A stretch of 46,247 bases of DNA. Origin: DAOTUB01 sp034437455. GTDB lineage: Bacteria; Chloroflexota; Anaerolineae; B4-G1. Below the pieces are notes generated by a model. It was not told the origin of the DNA and ran no database searches. It saw only the letters and a program-made list of their open reading frames with translations. A program made the position numbers and the translations under genes. Of the stretch, positions 24,651-35,442 are shown one piece after another; positions within the stretch are counted from its first letter, which is position 1, and each line of letters opens with the position of its first letter. The stretch spans positions 1-46,247 of the forward strand of contig DAOTUB010000337.1 of the NCBI GenBank assembly GCA_034437455.1, in the 5' to 3' direction.

Positions 24651-27159
24651 CGTCCCCATCCCCTCCGGCAACCAGCTTCCGCTCCCCGCTGGCGCCTCGC
24701 CGATATTTTTGCAAGACTGCGACGAACTGTTTCTGGTCCACCGGCTTGATCAGATAATCTGAAGCGCCTAATTCAAACCCCCTCTCCCTCTCCTCCACAA
24801 ACGTCACCAGAACGACGGGGACATCGCTCAGATCTGGATCGGCCTTGAGTGCCGATAGAACCTCCCAACCATCCATTCCCGCCATCAGCACATCGAGCGT
24901 GATCACATCCGGGTGCAGCTCGCGCGCCCGGCGCAATCCCTCCTCGCCGCCCAAGGCCGTCTCGATGCGAAAGCCCTCCCTGGTCAACCAGCGTTCGAAC
25001 AGATCGCACACCGCCGAGTCATCGTCAACGACCAGCACGGCGCCTGCTTCTTCAGGCGGGGCGATGACCTCCTCGACCAACAGACGGGCGCGAGCCAAAT
25101 CCAGCAGCGGTGCAGGCTCAGCCTGGCTTGAGTGGGTTGTAGCGGGCAGGCGAACCGTAAAGCTGGACCCCTGGCCCAACGCGCTCTCGACGCGGATGCC
25201 TCCCCCCATCATCTGGCACAGGCGATGAGAGAGCGCCAGCCCCAGGCCGCTGCCGCCGTACTGGCGCGTGGTGGAATCGTCGACCTGGATAAAGGGCTGG
25301 AAGAGGGTATCGATCCGCTCCACGGGTATGCCAATGCCGGTATCGGTCACGCAGAAACGCACCCAGTCCGTATCGTCAGCCGCCTGCTCGCGGGTCACGG
25401 CCAGCGTGATCGTGCCTCGCTCGGTGAACTTGGCGGCGTTGTTGAGCAAGTTGACCAAGATCTGTCGCACTTTGATCGGATCGGCGTGCATGGCGCCCAG
25501 GTCGGCAGGATGATCGACCTGGATCGTATTACCGTTCTTTGCAACCAATGGTTGGACGATCTCCACCACGTCATGGAGCAAAGGAGCCAGATCGAACGTC
25601 TCCAGATAGAGTTCCATCCTGCCCGCCTCGATCTTGGAAACGTCGAGGATGTCGCTGATGAGGGACAACAGATGACGGCCCGCCGCCCGAATTTTCTCCA
25701 GGTCAGCCCTCAAGTCTACACGATCCAGATCCTCGGCCTCCTCTTGAAGCAACTCGCTGTAACCGATGATGGCATTGAGCGGGGTGCGCAACTCGTGGCT
25801 CATGTTCGCCAGAAACGTGCTCTTGGCGCGATTGGCGGCCTCGGCGGCGTCTTTGGCCTCGTACAGCGCCTCCTCCACGCGCTTGCGCTCGGTGATGTCC
25901 CTGGCTACCGCCTGGAAACCCACCACCTGGTCGCCCTCCATCACCAACTGTACGTGCTGTCCTATCCATAGCTCCGCTCCATCCTTGGTGATGATGGGGA
26001 ATTCGTAATAGGTATCGGGGGTCTTTTTTACAAACTGCACCCCATAAAATCGAGACGCTTTCTGGCGATAGTCTGGCCGAGTCAGATCGAGAAAGTGCTT
26101 GCCAATCAGCTCGCCTCCGGTATACCCGATGACCCTCGAGGCGACAGGATTGATAAACGTAAAACATCCGTTTTCGTCCGTCCGGTAAATGATGTCACTG
26201 GCATTTTCCACCAGTTGCCGATACCGCTCTTCGCTCTCGCGCAGCGCCGCCTCTATCCGCATACGCTCGGTGACGTCGCGCACGATCACGGTGAAGAAAA
26301 CTTTTCCCTCCCTCCTCCAGATAGCCAGGGAGAGATCGATGGGGAACTCACGACCGTCTTTTCTCAACCCGGTGGACTCGATGGTTCTTCCAATGGTCGA
26401 TTCCCGCATCTCGCGGAATTGCTTGGGCATGATCAGCGTGAGCGGCTGGCCGATCGCTTCCTCAGCCGAGTAGCCGAACAGCGCCTCCGCCGTTGGATTC
26501 CAGGAGGTGATGTTCCCATAGCTGTCGCCAGATATGATGGCGTCCTTTGCTGTTTCCACCACGGAACTCAACCATTCCTGGTTCGCCCTCAGGCTTTCCA
26601 ATTGTTCCTCGCTGGCACACAGAGCCTTGACCGCATCTGCCCGCTGGAGGATCACGCCCGCCACGTTCAGGTAAGCGTCGAGCACGCCCTCCATTTCGAG
26701 CCCCTGACCCGGCGGGAGCTGGAGCGCGCCCACGGCCAACAACTGCCCCTCGCGCACGAAAGCAACTCGATGCCACGTCGCCTCATCAACAGGTTTGGCG
26801 AGCGTCGTCAGAATCGGATCGAACAAGCTCTCCACCAGACACTCCCCGCGCCCCACGCACTCTTTGATCGGCGCGGCTATCAAGCCGTCCACCACGTCTG
26901 CCAAAATGGGCATGGCGACGCCCAGATGTTCGGAGGTCGGGCCTTCCCCATCCCCGGCCTCAAGCGTCAGGTTCCCAGAAATCGGATCATAAGAGGCCAG
27001 GGCAGCCCACACAGCTTTCGTTATCTCACGCAGGCCACGGCACAGGATAGAAAAGAGATTTTCTCCCCCCGTCCCCTCGACTTTCAAAACCGTGTCGTGC
27101 ACCACGCGGAACGCTCTATCTCGCCGCTCCATAGCTTGGCTGTCACGCTCTTGTGCCAT
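24643..27159 (-). CDS. Hybrid histidine kinase HK6: GAF-like, two PAS, HisKA, HATPase, receiver
   Basis: An 838-residue cytosolic hybrid kinase. A GAF-like N-terminal domain (about 15-190), PAS1 (195-300, 'DAIISGDSYGNITSWNPTAEALFGY'), PAS2 (310-425, 'TFINPVASRVIGYTGGELIG'), HisKA with His455, HATPase_c (about 555-675, GGSGLGLA) and a receiver (705-820) with Asp756 (TLDVLMA) and Lys806 (LIKP). All functional residues are present. AGGAT stands before the ATG at 27159. The gap to HK7 holds a palindromic repeat (27188-27249). Its receiver is a close paralogue of those in HK5 and HK7. Confidence 0.92.
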   Translation of the reverse strand: MAQERDSQAMERRDRAFRVVHDTVLKVEGTGGENLFSILCRGLREITKAVWAALASYDPISGNLTLEAGDGEGPTSEHLGVAMPILADVVDGLIAAPIKECVGRGECLVESLFDPILTTLAKPVDEATWHRVAFVREGQLLAVGALQLPPGQGLEMEGVLDAYLNVAGVILQRADAVKALCASEEQLESLRANQEWLSSVVETAKDAIISGDSYGNITSWNPTAEALFGYSAEEAIGQPLTLIMPKQFREMRESTIGRTIESTGLRKDGREFPIDLSLAIWRREGKVFFTVIVRDVTERMRIEAALRESEERYRQLVENASDIIYRTDENGCFTFINPVASRVIGYTGGELIGKHFLDLTRPDYRQKASRFYGVQFVKKTPDTYYEFPIITKDGAELWIGQHVQLVMEGDQVVGFQAVARDITERKRVEEALYEAKDAAEAANRAKSTFLANMSHELRTPLNAIIGYSELLQEEAEDLDRVDLRADLEKIRAAGRHLLSLISDILDVSKIEAGRMELYLETFDLAPLLHDVVEIVQPLVAKNGNTIQVDHPADLGAMHADPIKVRQILVNLLNNAAKFTERGTITLAVTREQAADDTDWVRFCVTDTGIGIPVERIDTLFQPFIQVDDSTTRQYGGSGLGLALSHRLCQMMGGGIRVESALGQGSSFTVRLPATTHSSQAEPAPLLDLARARLLVEEVIAPPEEAGAVLVVDDDSAVCDLFERWLTREGFRIETALGGEEGLRRARELHPDVITLDVLMAGMDGWEVLSALKADPDLSDVPVVLVTFVEERERGFELGASDYLIKPVDQKQFVAVLQKYRRGASGERKLVAGGDGDDG

Positions 27160-27187
27160 CTTCGTTCATCCTATATTCAGCATCAGG

Positions 27188-27249
27188 TTCGTAGTGGCGA
27201 CTTTAGTCGCTGGTTGGGTGGTCAAAACGACTAAAGTCGTTACTACGAA
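27188..27249. repeat. Palindromic intergenic element, family B copy 1
   Basis: Arms of 22 bases (27188-27209 and 27228-27249) pair at 20 of 22 positions around an 18-base loop. Each arm itself holds a small hairpin around CGACTTTAGTCG. The left arm of the copy at 42372 is identical, base for base, to the inverse of this right arm, while the loops are unrelated. The element nearly fills the 114-base gap between HK7 and HK6. MITE-like in form, no ORF. Confidence 0.85.
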
Positions 27250-27273
27250 TCTCATCATGAGAATTGCTGCCAG

Positions 27274-29133
<1,860 letters not shown>

Positions 29134-29166
29134 ACGCGCTCGATATTAACGGTTCGCCATGCGACG

Positions 29167-30786
29167 TCACCCTGTCTCGGCGACAGGCACGGTAAAGTGA
29201 AACGTCGTTCCCTTGCGCAATTCACTCTCAAACCAGATGCTTCCGCCCTGCATCTCTACCAGGTATTTGGCAATGTTCAGGCCCAGACCAGTTCCAGGAA
29301 CCTGGCGAGCTTGTTGATCCTGGGAACGAAAGAACTTGAGGAAAACCTTTTCCTGCTCTTCCGAACTGATGCCGATACCATTATCCTGTACAGCCACGTG
29401 CACGACCTCCGGAGCGCCTTCAGGATCCCATTGATTGGCCGTACGCTCGGCACGAATGACGATCTGGCCCCCAGAAGGTGTATATTTGTACGCATTGTTC
29501 ACCAGGTTTGTGAGCACCTGAATCAAGCGGGCGCGGTCGCCCCACACCGAGGGTAGATTGTCGGTCGTCTGCAAGAGAAGCGTCTGCTCTTTTTCGTCAA
29601 TCTGGCTGCGAGCAGATCGCGCCACCTCCTCCACGACCTCGGTGATCGAAACGGCATCGCGTTCCAGGCGGAGGCGACCCGCTTCAATGCGCGAGATATC
29701 GGTTAGATCGACGACCAGGGCAGCCATACGATCCACGTTGGAGCGGATGATGTTCAGCAGTTCGGCCTGGGTCTTGTTGACCGGCCCCACAAGACTTTTC
29801 AACAACACGTCAGCGTGACCTTTGATGGAAGTCATTGGCGTTTTCAGCTCGTGGGCGACGAGGGAGACGAAATCGCTTTTGGCTATGTTAGCAGCCTGCA
29901 CGGCGGTGTACAGTTGGGCGTTAGAGATGGAAATAGCGGCGTGGTCGCTCAGGCGAGCCAGAAAATCCGTCGTCTCAGCAGCACAACACTCGGCCCCCAC
30001 ACTCTCCAACAAGAGCACCCCCACCACTTTCTGCTGGCGGCGAATGGGGACAGCTACCTGGCTCTGGGCCGCCGCCAGGAGCTTGTCGCCATCTTTTGCC
30101 GATCCCACCGCGCTCAGACGCTGCAACTGCCCGCTTTGGATCGCTTTCTGAATGGCCGGCAATTCAACAGATAGATGCGCATCCTGGTAAGAGGCCAGTT
30201 CTGCACCATACCCCTGGGAGGCCACGATCCGAATGCCGTCCTCCTCAATGACGCCTACCAGACCGGCGTCCGCATCCGAACGGCGCATGGCCCAATCCAG
30301 CGTGATGCGCATCGCCCGGGTCACGTCCAGCGTGTCGTTCAGCTCGCGATCGATGCGTTGCATGATGGCAAGCTCTTCCAAATAACTCTGCTCCTCATCC
30401 CGCAATCGCTTCTTCTCCAGGCTGGCGTCCACCCGGGCCTTGAGCAGCACCCGGTTGAACGGTTTGAACAAATAATCCTCGGCTCCCAGTTCAATACACC
30501 GCACCACGCTTTCGAGATCGCTCACCGCCGAGACGACAATCACCGGGATGTGACGCAGCGAAGCGTCCGCCTTGAGCTGCTCCAGCACCTGATAGCCATC
30601 CATCTCTGGCATCATGATGTCGAGAAGCACCAGGTCGAACGGCTGCGCCCGCATCATCTCCAGCGCCTGACGACCGTTTTCTGCAACGGCGACGCCGTGG
30701 CCCTGCCGCTCCAGTTGGCGGGAAAGCAGGTCGCGGTTGATCTTGTCATCATCCACCACCAGCACAGAACCCTGGTTAGATTTCAT
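29167..30786 (-). CDS. Receiver-GAF-histidine kinase HK8
   Basis: A 539-residue cytosolic protein. An N-terminal receiver (7-125; Asp56 in 'LVLLDIMMPEMDGY', Lys108) is joined by a charged helix to a GAF domain (about 140-295), then HisKA with His312 ('SLVAHELKTPMTSIKGH', a different subtype from the rest of the array) and HATPase_c (N-box 'LTNLVNNAYKYT', G-box 'GTGLGLNIAKY'). A receiver placed first means its kinase activity may be set by an upstream kinase. The ATG at 30786 has GAGGGAA before it. Its receiver is nearly identical to those of the cyclase (30916) and HK9 (32135). Confidence 0.92.
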   Translation of the reverse strand: MKSNQGSVLVVDDDKINRDLLSRQLERQGHGVAVAENGRQALEMMRAQPFDLVLLDIMMPEMDGYQVLEQLKADASLRHIPVIVVSAVSDLESVVRCIELGAEDYLFKPFNRVLLKARVDASLEKKRLRDEEQSYLEELAIMQRIDRELNDTLDVTRAMRITLDWAMRRSDADAGLVGVIEEDGIRIVASQGYGAELASYQDAHLSVELPAIQKAIQSGQLQRLSAVGSAKDGDKLLAAAQSQVAVPIRRQQKVVGVLLLESVGAECCAAETTDFLARLSDHAAISISNAQLYTAVQAANIAKSDFVSLVAHELKTPMTSIKGHADVLLKSLVGPVNKTQAELLNIIRSNVDRMAALVVDLTDISRIEAGRLRLERDAVSITEVVEEVARSARSQIDEKEQTLLLQTTDNLPSVWGDRARLIQVLTNLVNNAYKYTPSGGQIVIRAERTANQWDPEGAPEVVHVAVQDNGIGISSEEQEKVFLKFFRSQDQQARQVPGTGLGLNIAKYLVEMQGGSIWFESELRKGTTFHFTVPVAETG

Positions 30787-30863
30787 GACAGTTCCCTCGT
30801 ACAAAGCTCACACCCACCCTACCAAAAATTACTCTTTCGTACCTTCTCAAAAAGTCGAGGGAT

Positions 30864-30909
30864 GTAGCCGAGGTTTCCATACCTCGCCAGCTATAGAAAG
30901 CGCGGCTAC
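30864..30909. repeat. Nested hairpin element, family A copy 1
   Basis: Outer arms GTAGCCGAGGTTTCC (30864-30878) and 30895-30909 pair at about 12 of 15 positions. Inside, CGAGGT-TTCCAT-ACCTCG forms its own hairpin. It lies in the 129-base gap between the cyclase and HK8. The copy at 33775-33832 has the same plan with the same TTTCCAT loop but a different, still paired, inner stem. Confidence 0.7.
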
Positions 30910-30915
30910 CCCGAA

Positions 30916-31986
30916 TTATTGAGAAGACACCTCTTTTCTGCCGGTGAGGAAATAAGTGACCATCTCATTCTTGCCCTTGATCCGGACCGTACCCCGCTCT
31001 TCCAGTACATATTTATCTCGCAAGCAATCACACGTCGCTGCCGTGACCTGAATACGGTCGGGAAGACCATATTCCTGCATGCGGAAAGCTGTGTTCACGG
31101 TATCGCCCCATAGATCGTAGATGAACTTTTGTCTGCCAATCACGCCCGCCACGACCGGCCCGGTGTCAATGCCTATCCGCATCCGGATCAATTCGCCACG
31201 TTCGTGATTAAATCGAGCGACCTCATCCCAGATATCCAGAGCCATTTCGGCAATCGCCTCGGCGTGATCGGGCCGGGGCGTCGGCAACCCCCCGACCACC
31301 ATATAGGCATCGCCGATGGTCTTGATTTTCTCCAACCCATGACGTTTGGCAAGCCGGTCGAACACCGAAAAGAGCGCGTTCAACAAATTGACCAGTTCGC
31401 CCGGCGCTCGTTGGTCCCACAGTCTGGCAAAATTCACAATGTCGCTAAACAGGACGGTGACCTCCTCAAATCTGTCGGCGATGGTAGTGGATTCCTGCTT
31501 TAGCCGCTCGGCGATCGGCTTGGGCAAGACGTTGAGCAACAACCGTTCAGACCGTTCCCGCTCCGCTTCCAACTGGGCCAGGTAGGCCTGCTCTTGATCG
31601 CGCAGACGTTTCCTTTCCAAAGAAGCATCGACTCGGGCCTTGAGCAGCACCCGGTCGAACGGCTTGATCATATAGTCCTCCGCCCCTAGTTCGATCCCCT
31701 TGACCATGTTGCTGATCTGGCCCAGCGCCGAGATCACGATCACCGGGACGTGGCGCAATGCAGGGTCGGCCTTGAGATGCTCCAACACCTGATAGCCCGT
31801 CATCCCTGGCATCATGATATCGAGAAGCACCAGGTCGAACGGTTGCGCCCGCATCATCTCCAGCGCCTGGCGTCCGTTTGCTGCGACGGCAACGGTGTGG
31901 CCCTGCAATGTAAGCTGGCGAGTGAGAATGTCGCGAATAAACTCCTCGTCATCAACGACCAACACACGGCCTTGCTCAGTTTTCAT
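30916..31986 (-). CDS. Response regulator with class III adenylate cyclase output
   Basis: A 356-residue protein. The receiver (7-125) has Asp56 and Lys108. A helix (about 125-160, 'RERSERLLLNVLPKPIAERL') leads to a class III cyclase domain (about 170-345). The metal-binding Asp182 ('LFSDIVNF') and Asp226 ('KTIGDAYM'), the purine-selecting Lys222 and Asp291 ('YDLWGDTVN'), the transition-state Asn298 and Arg302 are all present. The Lys/Asp pair predicts ATP as substrate and cAMP as product, in the style of class IIIa enzymes. GGAGGTGAT precedes the ATG. This is the only output enzyme among the array proteins, so phosphorylation by the nearby kinases probably controls cAMP level. Confidence 0.92.
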   Translation of the reverse strand: MKTEQGRVLVVDDEEFIRDILTRQLTLQGHTVAVAANGRQALEMMRAQPFDLVLLDIMMPGMTGYQVLEHLKADPALRHVPVIVISALGQISNMVKGIELGAEDYMIKPFDRVLLKARVDASLERKRLRDQEQAYLAQLEAERERSERLLLNVLPKPIAERLKQESTTIADRFEEVTVLFSDIVNFARLWDQRAPGELVNLLNALFSVFDRLAKRHGLEKIKTIGDAYMVVGGLPTPRPDHAEAIAEMALDIWDEVARFNHERGELIRMRIGIDTGPVVAGVIGRQKFIYDLWGDTVNTAFRMQEYGLPDRIQVTAATCDCLRDKYVLEERGTVRIKGKNEMVTYFLTGRKEVSSQ

Positions 31987-32134
31987 ATCACCTCCATCGC
32001 ACAGGCCAGCAACACGATACGAGGGCTACTGGACGCTCTACTTGCCAGATCATTTATACACTAAACCCGATCCAGTTTACCACACCCCCCATCTTGTCTG
32101 GGTTACTATCAAGTTTCACCATCTCGCGCCCCGC

Positions 32135-33667
32135 TTACACGGGGAGATCCACCCGGAAAATGGTATACTCGCCCTCGACACTCTCTACCTGGATGTCGCC
32201 GTGATGATCTTGAATGATGCCATAACTCACCGAGAGGCCCAATCCTGTGCCCTCGCCAGGCTTTTTGGTGGTAAAGAAGGGGGCGAAAACGCGGGAAAGA
32301 TTTTGAGCCGGGATACCCACACCCAGATCGTGGAACGTGGTGCGCACATAAGACTGTCCTTCCTTCTCTATCTGTTCGATGCGAACGGTCAACCGCTTGT
32401 TCGGATCCGGGCCTGGATAGCGGGCATTGAGCGCGTCGCGGGCGTTCGAGATCAGGTTGAGGAAAACCTGCTGGATGCGCTGGCTGCGGCACCTGACCTG
32501 GGGCAAATCTGACTGCTCTTCGATCTCCAGGACGATGCCATCTTTCTTCACCTGCTGGCTGTTTAGCGTGAGGGTAGCGCTGAGAATATCAGAAACGTGG
32601 GCCGGACTGGTGCCCTCAGTATCTACGCGGGCAAAGATGAGCAAGTCGCGCACGATGTTGGCTACCCGGTCCCCTTCCCGCAGGATGCCCTCCAAGAAAT
32701 GCGCCTGACGACTACTCGGTTCCGCTTTATTCAACAACAATTGGGCATAGTTGATGATGCCATTGATGGGGTTGTTGATTTCGTGGGCCACGCCGGCCGC
32801 CAGTTCACCGATGGAGGCCAGTTTGGCCGATTGGACCAGTTGCTCCTGCAATTGCCGCTGTTCAGTCACGTCCTCGACAGTGCCCAACGCGCCATTGATC
32901 GTCCCGTTTTCGTCGTGCAGAGGCGTCAGACGTAGATGCAGAACGCTGGTTTTCCCCCGGTCGGAACGGTAATGATAATCCGCGGTGACCGTGATCTCCT
33001 CCTCCATACAACGATGAAATGTGGCGGCGATGCCGGCCTTGACCAAACTGGGTCTGGTCAACAAATTGATCTGGCGAAACCTTCTCTTATCAGAAAAATC
33101 CGCGATCTCCAAGAGAGCCGGATTGACGTTAGTGATGTTGCCTCCACGGTCACAGGTGATGACGCCAATAGGAGCCCGATCCACCAAAGTACGGTACCTT
33201 TCCTCACTCTCGTACAACGCCTCTTCTGCAGCCGCCTTCTCGCTTTCGAATCGCAACTTTAGATATGCCTGCTCCTGAGCACGCAGTCGCTTTTTCTCCA
33301 GACTGGCGTCAATCCGGGCCTTTAACAACACCTGGTTGAAGGGCTTGGATAGGTAATCCTCCGCTCCCAGCTCGATACATCTCACCGCACTGTCGAGAGC
33401 ATCCACGGCCGAGATCACGATCACCGGGATGTGACGCAGCGCAGCATCGGCCTTGAGATACTCCAACACCTGATACCCATCCATTCCCGGCATGATGATA
33501 TCCAGGAGCACCAGGTCAAACTCCTGCGCCCGCATCATCTCCAACGCTTGATGTCCGTTCTCTGCCACGGCGACGGTGTGGCCTTCCCGGTCTAGCCGGC
33601 GGGCCAATACATCGCGATTCGCCTCATTGTCATCAACAATCAACACATAGCCCTGTTCAGATGGCAT
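32135..33667 (-). CDS. Receiver-PAS-histidine kinase HK9 (NtrB-like core)
   Basis: A 510-residue cytosolic protein, first of the array. An N-terminal receiver (7-125; Asp56, Lys108), a PAS domain (about 150-270, 'DRAPIGVITCDRGGNITNVNPALLEI'), a HisKA of the NtrB kind with His296 ('ELAAGVAHEINNPINGIINY') and HATPase_c ('FLNLISNARDAL', 'GEGTGLGLSVSYGI'). The kinase core differs from the HK1-HK7 type. The ATG at 33667 matches the N-termini of the HK8 and cyclase receivers; the ribosome-binding site is weak. A promoter (33891-33919) and a nested hairpin (33775-33832) lie upstream in a long leader. Confidence 0.92.
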   Translation of the reverse strand: MPSEQGYVLIVDDNEANRDVLARRLDREGHTVAVAENGHQALEMMRAQEFDLVLLDIIMPGMDGYQVLEYLKADAALRHIPVIVISAVDALDSAVRCIELGAEDYLSKPFNQVLLKARIDASLEKKRLRAQEQAYLKLRFESEKAAAEEALYESEERYRTLVDRAPIGVITCDRGGNITNVNPALLEIADFSDKRRFRQINLLTRPSLVKAGIAATFHRCMEEEITVTADYHYRSDRGKTSVLHLRLTPLHDENGTINGALGTVEDVTEQRQLQEQLVQSAKLASIGELAAGVAHEINNPINGIINYAQLLLNKAEPSSRQAHFLEGILREGDRVANIVRDLLIFARVDTEGTSPAHVSDILSATLTLNSQQVKKDGIVLEIEEQSDLPQVRCRSQRIQQVFLNLISNARDALNARYPGPDPNKRLTVRIEQIEKEGQSYVRTTFHDLGVGIPAQNLSRVFAPFFTTKKPGEGTGLGLSVSYGIIQDHHGDIQVESVEGEYTIFRVDLPV

Positions 33668-33774
33668 GATATGACCCTCTTGCTCGTGAACATCCCTATC
33701 TCGGTAGTTTCCTCTACCCTGGCCCAACGGCAATGTTCAAGCGATTCGGCTTCGGTGTGCTTCAAATGGCTTGA

Positions 33775-33832
33775 GTAGTCGCGCTTTCCATAGCGCGCGT
33801 GCGCAACTTGTTGCGACGGAAACCGCGACTAC
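33775..33832. repeat. Nested hairpin element, family A copy 2
   Basis: GTAGTCGCGCTTTCC (33775-33789) pairs with 33818-33832 at 14 of 15 positions. Inside are two further hairpins, CGCGCT-TTCCAT-AGCGCG and GCGCAA/TTGCG. It lies in the leader between the probable array promoter and HK9. Shares plan and loop with 30864-30909. Confidence 0.8.
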
Positions 33833-33890
33833 CTCCAACCGAAATAAAATACATTCGACTTCTTTACTCCCGGTGAACGGTTGCCGACTA

Positions 33891-33919
33891 ATAGTATAAG
33901 AGAATAGAATGAAAGTCAA
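33891..33919 (-). promoter_or_regulatory. Sigma70-like promoter upstream of the kinase array
   Basis: TTGACT (33914-33919) and TACTAT (33891-33896) on the minus strand are 17 bases apart. The predicted leader to HK9 is over 200 bases long and contains the nested hairpin at 33775-33832. The promoter sits right at the 3' end of the glycosyltransferase gene. Confidence 0.5.
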
Positions 33920-33923
33920 ATCC

Positions 33924-35258
33924 TCAATGCGGCAAGCCGGACCACACAAAGCCGTCCCAACCATCACAGATACAGGGAATCATTTCGTTATCACGCAGCG
34001 AGAATGAGCGCAACCGGACACGGCGCAACCCCTCGTACAACACTTCAATCCGATCTGCAATGCGAGGCCAAGCGTAGGATTCGGCCCAGCAGGCCGCGCG
34101 TTGTCCGATACGCCGCCGCAATCCCTCATCGGTCAGCAGTTGCATGATCCGGGTGGCCAGCGCGCCTGGATCGCGGGCAGGGACGCGATAGCCCGTGCGT
34201 CCGTGTCGCACCAGGAACGCCAACCCTCCCACGTCAGAAGCGATCACGGGCGTACCGCACGCCATCGCCTCCAGCGCCACCATTCCAAAACTCTCGTAAT
34301 CCGAGGGCATCACCACCATCTCGGCCGCCGCGTAGTAGTATTGCAGCGTGTCCTGATCCTTGGCCCCCATAAACGTGACGACGTCGCCGATACCCAGCTC
34401 CTCTCGCAGTTCCTGCAAGCGCATCATCTCGTCGTCCTCGCAGATACGGTCGAGATCGCCGCCGACGATAGGGACGACCAATCCCTGGCGCAGATCGGGC
34501 CTCTCTTCCACCACCAGCGCGATCGCCCGCAGTAGATTGTCAATGCCCTTCAACGGCTCGATGCGCCCGACAAAGAGAATGACACAACAATCTGTACATA
34601 ACCCGATGCGTTCCTTGGCGTGGGCTGCGGGGATAGGATGAAAAATCTCCGTGTTTACCCCCGGAGGGATGATGTGGATACAGGCCGAATCCGCGCCATA
34701 CAGCTCCACCAGTTGCTCCTCCTCGACAGGCGTGGCGGCGACCAAGGCATCGGCAAAGCGCACGATCTCGGCCTCAACGCCAATACGACGCGCGGCCTCT
34801 CGCTCCTCGGGGCGCTGCGCCACGGCGTTCTTCATCTCGCCCAACGTGTGGAACATGTGCACGATAGGCACGCCCCAATGCCGACGCAACTCCCGCGCTA
34901 CCGCGCCAGATAGCCAGTAGTGGCTGTGCAGCACATCGTACTGAATACCCTCGGTCTCTGCCTGCGCCAGCACGCCGTCTACAAACTCGGGCAGGTGATC
35001 GTAGACCAGATGCTTGGCGTAAGGCTGTTCGGGACCGGCAGGGAGATGAAACACCCGCGCGTCCGAGTCCAACCCGTAGCTGATGCGGGGGATCTGCGGA
35101 TCTTGCGAGCGGGTATAGACGTCCACGTGATGGCCCCGGCGGGTCAGCTCGCGAGATAGGTCCCGCACATAGACGTTCATCCCGCCCGTCTCCTTGCCGC
35201 CCAGCGTGGCCAGCGGGCAGGTATGTACACTCAGCATCGCGATACAAAGATCGGGCAT
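33924..35258 (-). CDS. GT4-family glycosyltransferase
   Basis: A 444-residue retaining glycosyltransferase of family GT4 with two Rossmann-like domains. The N-terminal 'GGKETGGMNVYVRDLSRELTRRGHHVDVYTR' matches the MshA/sucrose-phosphate-synthase branch; the C-terminal domain has 'ILFVGRIEPLKGIDNLLRA' and the sugar-nucleotide E-x7-E motif in 'ESFGMVALEAMACGTPVIASDVGG'. It should transfer a sugar from a nucleotide donor to an acceptor in the cytosol; the acceptor is unknown. The last 35 residues after the usual terminal helix are not recognised. AGGAA and a TATAAT box (35281) precede the ATG. Confidence 0.92.
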   Translation of the reverse strand: MPDLCIAMLSVHTCPLATLGGKETGGMNVYVRDLSRELTRRGHHVDVYTRSQDPQIPRISYGLDSDARVFHLPAGPEQPYAKHLVYDHLPEFVDGVLAQAETEGIQYDVLHSHYWLSGAVARELRRHWGVPIVHMFHTLGEMKNAVAQRPEEREAARRIGVEAEIVRFADALVAATPVEEEQLVELYGADSACIHIIPPGVNTEIFHPIPAAHAKERIGLCTDCCVILFVGRIEPLKGIDNLLRAIALVVEERPDLRQGLVVPIVGGDLDRICEDDEMMRLQELREELGIGDVVTFMGAKDQDTLQYYYAAAEMVVMPSDYESFGMVALEAMACGTPVIASDVGGLAFLVRHGRTGYRVPARDPGALATRIMQLLTDEGLRRRIGQRAACWAESYAWPRIADRIEVLYEGLRRVRLRSFSLRDNEMIPCICDGWDGFVWSGLPH

Positions 35259-35280
35259 GGCGCTTTTCCTATTGTCGGGA

Positions 35281-35286
35281 ATTATA
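35281..35286 (-). promoter_or_regulatory. Putative -10 box of the glycosyltransferase gene
   Basis: The minus strand has a consensus TATAAT (35281-35286) 23 bases before the ATG at 35258. No good -35 hexamer is seen at the proper distance, so an activator may be needed, or the match is by chance. The rest of the 184-base gap to selA (35259-35442) shows no gene. Confidence 0.35.
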
Positions 35287-35442
35287 CTACACGTGACGTA
35301 CTTGGGAAGCGCGAAACGTGATGTGTAAAACGTTCAAGGAATAGGTGTGTGGGAAAAAGGGCTAGCAAAGATTAAAAGTCACTTCACCAGCATGGTTCCA
35401 AAGACAAGCTACGACGAACTTGACTCAGGACGGCATTTGAGG

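Noticed and set aside
33737..33967. Small 76-codon minus-strand gene between HK9 and the glycosyltransferase
   Set aside because: It overlaps the end of the glycosyltransferase, contains the promoter and the nested hairpin, has no ribosome-binding site and no recognisable protein features.
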